The notes under the pieces: model-generated | What the model was told of the DNA's origin: nothing | Databases searched by the model: none | What the model saw: the letters and a program-made list of their open reading frames with translations, nothing else | Source of the DNA: Phycicoccus sp. HDW14 | Lineage (GTDB): Bacteria > Actinomycetota > Actinomycetes > Actinomycetales > Dermatophilaceae | Length of the DNA: 64,000 nucleotides | Reading direction: 5' to 3' | NCBI RefSeq assembly: GCF_011383005.1 | Contig: NZ_CP049935.1 | Location: 1,240,001 to 1,304,000 of the forward strand | Translations under genes and position numbers: made by a program | Shown here: positions 58,008 to 64,000 of the stretch, piece after piece | How the letters are laid out: each line of letters starts with the position of its first letter | How positions within the stretch are numbered: position 1 is the stretch's first letter

Positions 58008-58426
58008 TCCCACGGTGTCGACAGGACCACCGTCGTGCGCGTGGAGACGTGGGCGGCGCCGCGGATGCGGGCGATGAGCTCCTCGAGCTCGGTGGGCGTC
58101 GCGACCCGGACCTTGAGGATGTAGTTCTCGTCGCCGGCGACCGAGTGGCACTCCTCGATCTGGGTGATGCCCTGTAGGCGGTCCGGGATGTCGTCGGGAG
58201 CCGACGGGTCGAGCGGCGTGACCGACATGAACGCGGTCAGCTCGCGGCCGAGGGCCCGGTGGTCGACGGTGGCCGTGTACCCGGTGACGACGCCGCGCTC
58301 CTCGAGCCGCCGCACCCGCTGGTGCACCGCGGACGTCGACATGCCGAGCGCCTTGCCGAGGTCGGTGTAGCTGATCCGTCCGTCCTTGGTCAGGAGGTCG
58401 ACGATCCGCCGGTCGAGGTCTTCCAC
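58004..58426 (-). CDS. Lrp/AsnC family transcriptional regulator
   Basis: 140 residues. A helix-turn-helix (DRRIVDLLTKDGRISYTDLGKALGMSTSAVHQRVRRLEERGVVTGY) precedes an RAM/ligand-binding domain (FMSVTPLDPSAPDDIPDRL, ECHSVAGDENYILKVRV and STRTTVVLS). The start is GTG 58426; the frame is open further upstream but non-conserved. The target is unknown. Such regulators frequently respond to amino acids, so the nearby kamA-kdd genes (about 3 kb away) are one guess; the DinB gene co-transcribed downstream is another. Confidence 0.9.
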   Translation of the reverse strand: MEDLDRRIVDLLTKDGRISYTDLGKALGMSTSAVHQRVRRLEERGVVTGYTATVDHRALGRELTAFMSVTPLDPSAPDDIPDRLQGITQIEECHSVAGDENYILKVRVATPTELEELIARIRGAAHVSTRTTVVLSTPWE

Positions 58427-58508
58427 ACGGGCAGCGTAGTGGTCGGGGCCGGACGCGGCGCCGGACTCGCCCGGGCCCGGGAGGTCGGTCTGCCCGTAGG
58501 CTCCCGGC

Positions 58509-59452
58509 ATGCCGCTCGACCCGGACCGACCGCGCAAGCTCCTGCTCCTCGACTCGGCCTCGCTGTACTTCCGGGCCTTCTACGGGGTGCCCGACCAGCG
58601 CAAGGACCCCTCCGAGACGCCGACCAACGCGTTGCGCGGGTTCCTCGACATGATCTCGACCCTCGTCACCGCCCACCGCCCGACGCACCTCGTCGCGTGC
58701 TGGGACGACGACTGGCGGCCGCAGTGGCGCGTCGACCTCGTGCCGACGTACAAGACCCACCGGCTGACCGAGGGCTCCGACGTCGTCGAGGAGAGCCCCG
58801 ACGACCTCAGCCCGCAGGTGCCGCTCATTCGCGAGGCGCTGGCCGCGGTCGGCATCCCCGTCTCGGCGTGGCCGACCACGAGGCCGACGACGTCATCGGC
58901 ACGCTCGTCACCCGCCATCACGGCGTCATGCCCGTCGACGTCGTCACCGGCGACCGCGACCTGCTCCAGCTCGTCGACGACGCCCACGGCGTGCGGGTGC
59001 TCTACACCGGCAAGGGCGGGGTCCGCGAGCCCGACGTCGCGACCCAGGCGCTGCTGCAGGAGAAGTACGGCGTGCCGACCGGCGAGGCCTACCTCGAGAT
59101 GTCGGTGCTGCGCGGGGACACGAGCGACGGCCTGCCCGGCGTCAAGGGCATCGGCGACAAGACCGCCGCCCAGCTCATCCAGCAGTACGGGTCGCTCGCG
59201 GCCCTGCGCGAGGCCGTCGACTCCGGCGACCCCGCCCTCAAGGGAGCCCGGCGCACCAACCTCGAGGCCGCCGGGGCCTACCTCGACGTGGCGCCGACCG
59301 TCGTCCGGGTCGTCCGCGACGCGCAGGTCCCCGACGTCGAGCTCGCGCTGCCCACGGCCGTCGCCGACCGGCTGGCCCTCGACGAGCTGGCCGCCCGGCA
59401 CGGCATCGAGAACCCCGTCGCCCGGCTGCTCACGGCCCTCGGCCTGGGCTGA
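58509..59452 (+). CDS. 5'-3' exonuclease (FEN/PIN family; frameshifted as read)
   Basis: About 315-residue stand-alone homologue of the 5'-nuclease domain of DNA polymerase I. The N-terminus LLLLDSASLYFRAFYGVPDQR, LVACWDDDWRPQWRVDLVPTYK and ADHEADDVIGTL hold the metal-binding acidic residues. The C-terminal helix-hairpin-helix is LPGVKGIGDKTAAQLIQQYGS. The frames change after IREALAAVGIP; adding one C to CCCC 58856-58859 gives GIPRLGVADHEADD. The 3' end overlaps the AraC-type gene on the opposite strand by 23 bases. It is probably involved in Okazaki-primer removal or repair. Confidence 0.9.
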
Positions 59453-59852
59453 CGGGACCCGCCGGACGCGTCCAGCGCATCCGGAACGCGGTGGGCACGA
59501 ACGCCGTCGCGGGATCGGGATGGCCACGGAACTCGCTCGGCGAGACCCCGACGACCTCGGAGAAGGTGCGGCTGAACGTGCCGAGGCTGCTGAACCCGAC
59601 CTGCATGCAGACGTCGGTGACCGAGGTGTCGGTCGTGCGCAGCAGGGTCATCGCCCGCTCGATGCGACGGCGCTGGAGGTAGCGGTGCGGCGTCTCGCCG
59701 AAGACCTTCTTGAACTCGCGGATGAAGTGCGCCCGGCCCATGAGGGCGACCGCCGCCAGGGCCTCGACGTCGAGCGGCTCGGTGCTGTGCCGGTCGACGA
59801 GGTCGCGGGCCCGCAGCAGCCGCCGGTTGCGGTCCTCCTCGGCGGCGCTCAC
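59430..59852 (-). CDS. AraC-family transcriptional regulator (HTH domain only)
   Basis: 140-residue protein consisting of the two AraC helix-turn-helix motifs (DVEALAAVALMGRAHFIREFKKVFGETPHRYLQRRRIERAMTLLRTT and VTDVCMQVGFSSLGTFSRTFSEVVGVSP) and a short C-terminal tail. It lacks an N-terminal effector domain, which fits the small AraC type. The start is GTG 59852; the frame continues upstream without conservation. It is divergent from the VOC-family gene, which it may control. Confidence 0.88.
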   Translation of the reverse strand: MSAAEEDRNRRLLRARDLVDRHSTEPLDVEALAAVALMGRAHFIREFKKVFGETPHRYLQRRRIERAMTLLRTTDTSVTDVCMQVGFSSLGTFSRTFSEVVGVSPSEFRGHPDPATAFVPTAFRMRWTRPAGPVSPGRGP

Positions 59853-59962
59853 CGGCCCACCGTACGGTCCCGGCATCCCGGCTCCGCACTTTCGGAGAAG
59901 CACACCGGCGACGGGCCTCCTAGCGTCGTCCCCGACACCACGACCCGGGAAGGACCCGAACC

Positions 59963-60373
59963 ATGCTGAAGCGCAACAACATCTCCTCGATCTTCGTCCT
60001 CGACCAGGACGAGGCCCTCCGCTTCTACACCGAGGTGCTCGGCCTGGAGGTCGAGCAGGACATGGACTTCGGACCGATGCGGTGGCTCACCGTGCACGTC
60101 CCGGGAGACCCCAAGTCCATCCTCCTCGAGATGCCCGGGGCGCCGGCCCACGACGAGGAGACGGCCGAGCAGGTGCGCGCGCTGGTGACCAAGGGCGCCG
60201 GCGGCGGCTGGCTGGCCTTCACGACCGACGACGTCCAGGGCATGTTCGACAGGGTCAGCGCCGCCGGCGTCGACATCACCCAGGAGATCGTCGAGCAGCC
60301 CTACGGCCGGGACTTCGCGCTGCGCGACCCGTTCGGCAACCACATCCGGATCGGCGAGGTCTTCGGCGGCTGA
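59963..60373 (+). CDS. VOC family protein (glyoxalase/bleomycin-resistance fold)
   Basis: 136 residues with the paired beta-alpha-beta-beta-beta modules: ISSIFVLDQDEALRFYTEVLGLEVEQD, then MDFGPMRWLTVHVPGDPKSI, WLAFTTDDVQGMFDRVSAAGVDITQEI and RDFALRDPFGNHIRIGEVF. Metal ligands and substrate are not assignable with certainty. GGAAGGA precedes ATG 59963. The adjacent divergent AraC-type gene is a likely regulator. Ends 13 bases from the end of the convergent helicase gene. Confidence 0.88.
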   Translation: MLKRNNISSIFVLDQDEALRFYTEVLGLEVEQDMDFGPMRWLTVHVPGDPKSILLEMPGAPAHDEETAEQVRALVTKGAGGGWLAFTTDDVQGMFDRVSAAGVDITQEIVEQPYGRDFALRDPFGNHIRIGEVFGG

Positions 60374-60386
60374 GCCGCACCGCTGC

Positions 60387-63191
60387 TCAGTCGAGGCGGT
60401 CGGCGGCGACGACCCCGCGCATCACGGCGTCGACCGCCGCCCGGGCGGTCCGGCGCAGCACCCCGTCGGTGGCCGCGTCGCCGACCTGGTCGAGCAGGTC
60501 GACGAGCTGCTTGCAGCGCCGGACGAAGTCGCCGGCCGCCATGTCCTGACCGCGCAGCACGTCGTCGAGCCGCCCGCCGGAGGCCCAACGGTGCACCATC
60601 CAGGCCATCCCGCCGTCGGGGCGGAGGTCGACGGCAGGTCGTGGTCGGTCTCGAGGGAGGCGATGTCGGCCGAGAGCCGCTCCATCGCCCGGACGGCCTC
60701 GGCGACCTCGTCGTTCGGCATCCGCGGCGAGACGTCGGCCTCCTCGTGGCGCGGCTCGTGGACGAGCGAGGAGACCGCGGCCGCCAGCCCGGGCGCGTCG
60801 AGCCGCTTCCAGACGTCGTGGCGCAGGCACTCGGCCGCCAGCAGGTCCTTCTCGGTGTAGAGCCGCCGCAGCCGCTCGCCGCGCTCGGTGACGACGGTGC
60901 CGCCGTCGGCGAGGTAGCCGAGGGCCTCGAGCGCCTCGCAGATGCGGTCGAACGTGCGCGCGACGGTGTTGGTGCGGCCCTCGACCCGCCGCTGCAGCCC
61001 CGTCGTCTCGCGCCGCAGCCGCCACCACCGCTCGGCCCAGCGGGCGTGCTCCTCGCGCTTCGGGCACTGGTGGCACGGGTGCTCGCGCAGCTGGCGGCGC
61101 AGGTGCTCGACGAGGTCGGTGTCGGCGGCGGTGGGGTCGGGCCGGCCGCGGCGCGAGGGGGCGTCCTCCAGCCCGCGCGGCGTCGCGATGCGCAGGCTCG
61201 TGGCGAGGTCGCGCCGCGACTTGGGCGACTTGGGGTTGAAGTGCGGCGGCACCCTGACGTGGGCCATCGCCTCGACCGGCTCGGGCACGTCGACGAGGGT
61301 CAGCCGGCGGAACTGCTTGTCCTCGGTGACGACCGCCGGCCCGGTGGGTGCCCCCTTCGCGGTCCGGGCGGGCTGCACGACCACGGCCCAGCCGGCGCGC
61401 CGACCGGCGGGGATGCGGATGACGTCGCCGACCTTGAGCGCCTCGAGCGAGACCGCCGCCTCGGCACGCCGGGAGGAGGCGCGCGCCTTGCGGCCGTCCT
61501 TCTCGGCGTCGACGAGCTCGCGGCGGATGCGCGCGTACTCGCGGAAGTCACCGAAGTCGCAGTGCATCGCGTCGGCGTAGCCGTCGAGGCCCTCCTCGTT
61601 CTTGCGCAGCTGCGTCGCGATGCCGACGACCGAACGGTCGGCCTGGAACTGCGCGAACGAGGTCTCGAGCACCTCGCGCGCCACCTCGCGGCCGACCTGG
61701 GCGACGAGGTTGACGGCCATGTTGTAGGTCGGCCGGAAGCTCGAGCGCAGCGGGTAGGTGCGGGTGGACGCGAGACCGCCGACCGCCATCGGGTCCATGC
61801 CCCGCGACCACTGGACGACCGCGTGCCCCTCGATGTCGATGCCGCGCCGCCCGGCCCGACCCGTCAGCTGCGTGTACTCGGCCGGCGTGATGTCGACGTG
61901 GGCCTCGCCGTTGTACTTCACGAGCTTCTCGAGGACGACCGTGCGCGCCGGCATGTTGATGCCGAGCGCCAGTGTCTCGGTGGCGAACACGGCCCGGATG
62001 CGACCCTCGGTGAAGAGCTCCTCGACGATCTCGCGGAACAGCGGGAGCATCCCGGCGTGGTGGGCCGCGAACCCGCGCGACAGGCCTTCGACGAACTCCC
62101 AGTAGCCGAGGACGCCGAGGTCCTCGTCGGCGAGGGATTCGACGCGCACCTCGACGTGCCGACGGATGCGGTCGCCCTCGCGCTCGGGGACCAGGCGGGT
62201 ACCCGCGGCCAGCAGCTGGCCGACGGCCGCCTCGCAGCCGACCCGGCTGAAGATGAACGTGATGGCCGGCAGCAACCCCTCCCGCTCGAGGTCCTCGACC
62301 ACCTCGGCGCGGGTGGCACCCCCGGCCGGCCGGCTGCCGCGGGCGAACCCCCGTCCGCCGGGACCACCCCGGGCCCGCGCGGTGGCGTGCGGTCGCGCTG
62401 GTTCCGCCCCCGCGCTTCCCCGCCGGCCCCCCGAGCCGCCGGGCGTCCTCGGTGAAGCGTCCGCGCTGCTCGGCGTTCCGGATGGCGTGCAGGAGGTCGG
62501 GGTTGACCCGGTTGCCCGCGAAGAGGTCGAACATCGTCGTGCCGACGAGCATGTGCTGGAAGAGCGGCACCGGCCGGTGCTCGGAGACGACCACCTCGTG
62601 GTTGCCGCGCACCTCGGCCAGCCAGTCGCCGAACTCCTCGGCGTTGCTCACCGTGGCCGAGAGCGAGACCACCTGCACCGACTCGGGCAGGTGGATGATG
62701 ACCTCCTCCCAGACCGCGCCGCGGAACCGGTCGGCGAGGTAGTGCACCTCGTCCATGACGACGAACCCGAGCCCGGTGAGGGTCGAGGAGCCCGCGTACA
62801 TCATGTTGCGCAGGACCTCGGTGGTCATGACGACGACCGGCGCCTCCCCGTTGACCGAGGAGTCGCCGGTGAGCAGGCCGACGTTCTCGGCGCCGTGCTG
62901 CCGCACGAGGTCGTGGTACTTCTGGTTCGAGAGCGCCTTGATCGGCGTCGTGTAGAACGCCTTCCGACCGCTGCTCAGGGCCAGGTGCACCGCGAACTCG
63001 CCGACGATCGTCTTGCCGGCGCCGGTGGGTGCCGCGACGAGGACGCCCTTGCCCTCCTCGACCGCCTCGCAGGCCCGCAGCTGGAAGTCGTCGAGCGGGA
63101 AGTCGAGCGCGTCGACGAACCGACCGAGCTCCGAGCGGGACCGCCGGTTCCGGGCCGCGGCAGCGGCGTACCGCTCGGCGGGACTGGGCAT
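60387..63191 (-). CDS. helY: DEAD/DEAH-box helicase, HelY/Ski2-like (frameshifted as read)
   Basis: Superfamily 2 helicase of about 935 residues, similar to mycobacterial HelY. Motif I is VLVAAPTGAGKTIVGEFAVHLALSSG, the Walker B box is FVVMDEVHYLADRF, and motif III is QVVSLSATVSNAEEFGDWL. Motif VI is YTQLTGRAGRRGIDIEGHAVVQW. A long Ski2-type C-terminal region includes a CHQCPKREEHARWAERWW cluster. Frames change in a G/C-run-rich segment (62400-62440) and near 60630 (DLPVDLRPDGGMAWMVH restored). Two lost bases in the first segment and one in the second would restore the gene. It is probably intact and acts in RNA or DNA processing. Confidence 0.88.
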
Positions 63192-63212
63192 GGCCTCAGG
63201 CTACGTCAGCGC

Positions 63213-64000
63213 TCAGGCCAGCACCGACAGCGCGCCGGGCACGACCTCGAGCCCGATCGGCAGCGGCGCGAACCGCTCCCCGTCGGCGTACGAGACGATG
63301 CCGTGCGCCTCGAGCGACACCGTGCGGGCCCGGACGATCTCGACCGCCGGATGGCTCGTGTGGGTGCCCGAGAAGACCTTCGGGAAGACCCGCAGGAACT
63401 CGGGCACCGGCAGCCGGTGCAGGACGAGCACGTCCAGCAGCCCGTCGTCGAAGGCCGCATCGGGCGTCACCTTCATGCCGCCGCCGTAGGCCGGGCCGTT
63501 GCCGACCGCGACGAGCATCGCCTCGGTCTCCATCCGCTCGCCGTCGAGGGTGAGGACGTACGGGATGGGCCGGAAGACGGGCAGCTCGCGCAGGATCGCG
63601 AGGTTGTAGCGCATCGGACCCTTCGGCCAGCGCCAGCCGTTGGCCCGTTCGTTGACGACGGCGTCGAACCCGGCGGCGAGGACGCCGACGAACCAGCGCT
63701 CCTCACCCGTGGCGGTCACCAGCCGGGCCGCGTCGACCGGACGGGTGCGCCCTTCGAGCAGCCGCTCGACCGACTTCGCCGCGTCGCGCACGGGCAGGCC
63801 GAGCTCGCGGGCGATGTCGTTGCCGGTGCCGGCGGCGATGATGCCGAGCGGCACGTCGGTGCCGGCGCAGAGGTTGGTGCCGAGGTGGACCATCCCGTCT
63901 CCCCCGGCGACCACGACGGCGTCGACGGCCCGGTCGGCGACGGCGGCCCGCCCCGGGCCAGGGCTCCCGCCGCGTCGGCGGCCGAGAGGTCGACGACGTC
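63213..64000 (-). CDS. Diacylglycerol kinase family protein (5' end beyond window; frameshifted as read)
   Basis: YegS/DagK-type lipid kinase, C-terminal about 260 residues visible. The nucleotide motif is VVVAGGDGMVHLGTNL (GGDGM in place of the usual GGDGT), followed by GIIAAGTGNDIARELG. Further in are NGPAYGGGMKVTPDAAFDDGLLDVLVLHRLP and SLEAHGIVSYADGERF. Upstream of GTG 63914 the sense continues in a different frame (VVDLSAADAAGALARG). Adding one base to CCCC 63951-63954 joins it as ALARGRAAVADRAVDAVVV. The N-terminus is off the right edge. It may phosphorylate diacylglycerol or sphingosine-like lipids; ends 21 bases after the helicase start on the same strand. Confidence 0.87.
   Translation of the reverse strand, partial: RRRPLGRRRGGSPGPGRAAVADRAVDAVVVAGGDGMVHLGTNLCAGTDVPLGIIAAGTGNDIARELGLPVRDAAKSVERLLEGRTRPVDAARLVTATGEERWFVGVLAAGFDAVVNERANGWRWPKGPMRYNLAILRELPVFRPIPYVLTLDGERMETEAMLVAVGNGPAYGGGMKVTPDAAFDDGLLDVLVLHRLPVPEFLRVFPKVFSGTHTSHPAVEIVRARTVSLEAHGIVSYADGERFAPLPIGLEVVPGALSVLA

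Overview
This window is 64 kb of a very GC-rich actinobacterial chromosome. Start codons are often GTG, neighbouring genes often overlap by 1-4 nt, and the gene content is typically actinobacterial: RbpA, FtsR, GarA, the DUF881/small-basic-protein trio, a DUF222/HNH gene and a HelY-type helicase. The gene order resembles two conserved mycobacterial blocks (xerD-parA-scpA-scpB-rluB-cmk-der, and pgsA-like/DUF881/sbp/DUF881/gcvH/garA/ftsR/nuclease/merR/gcvP). The lysine-degradation genes and overall style suggest a Micrococcales-type soil or sludge organism (Intrasporangiaceae-like), but the genus is inference. No phage, IS element or CRISPR array is visible.

Layout. 1-9.3 kb: edge of a membrane protein gene, ald, xerD, chromosome segregation (parA, scpA, scpB), rluB, tyrA, cmk, der. 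9.4-9.9 kb: tRNA-Pro(GGG) with a strong hairpin and a duplicated tRNA 3' end. 9.9-11.7 kb: methyltransferase and MalY-like lyase, convergent. 11.75-20.4 kb: envelope/division and glycine-cleavage block ending in a glycine riboswitch and gcvP. 20.4-24.6 kb: sbcDC. 24.7-41.6 kb: mixed housekeeping and accessory enzymes, including a UvrA-like protein, an SSB-like protein, a VanY-type peptidase and an MFS transporter. 41.6-42.1 kb: rbpA behind a SigR-type promoter and a CRP-like palindrome. 42.1-47.8 kb (minus strand): one tightly overlapped unit kamD-kamE-kal-lnt-ppm-fxsA. 48-52.7 kb: secreted protein, GNAT, a LexA-box HNH gene, amidohydrolase and a Ddn-like protein. 52.7-55.3 kb: divergent kdd and kamA. 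55.3-64 kb: ybaK, regulators, a flavoprotein, an exonuclease, the helY-like helicase and the edge of a diacylglycerol-kinase gene.

The most interesting metabolic content is lysine degradation through the 3,5-diaminohexanoate route. KamA, KamDE, Kdd and Kal are all present, in two nearby clusters. The 3-keto-5-aminohexanoate cleavage enzyme (kce) is not in the window. The kamDE-kal genes are translationally coupled to lipoprotein and mannolipid genes.

Caution for users. About twenty apparent frameshifts disrupt otherwise well-conserved genes: a methyltransferase, a DUF881 gene, gcvH, ftsR, gcvP, a histidine phosphatase, a membrane protein, rlmC, vanY-like, MFS, kal, kamA, the exonuclease, helY and the DAG kinase gene. 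Each can be repaired by restoring one base, nearly always in a C or G run of four or more. This looks like homopolymer under-calling in the assembly, not gene decay. Coordinates for these genes are given for the whole repaired gene.
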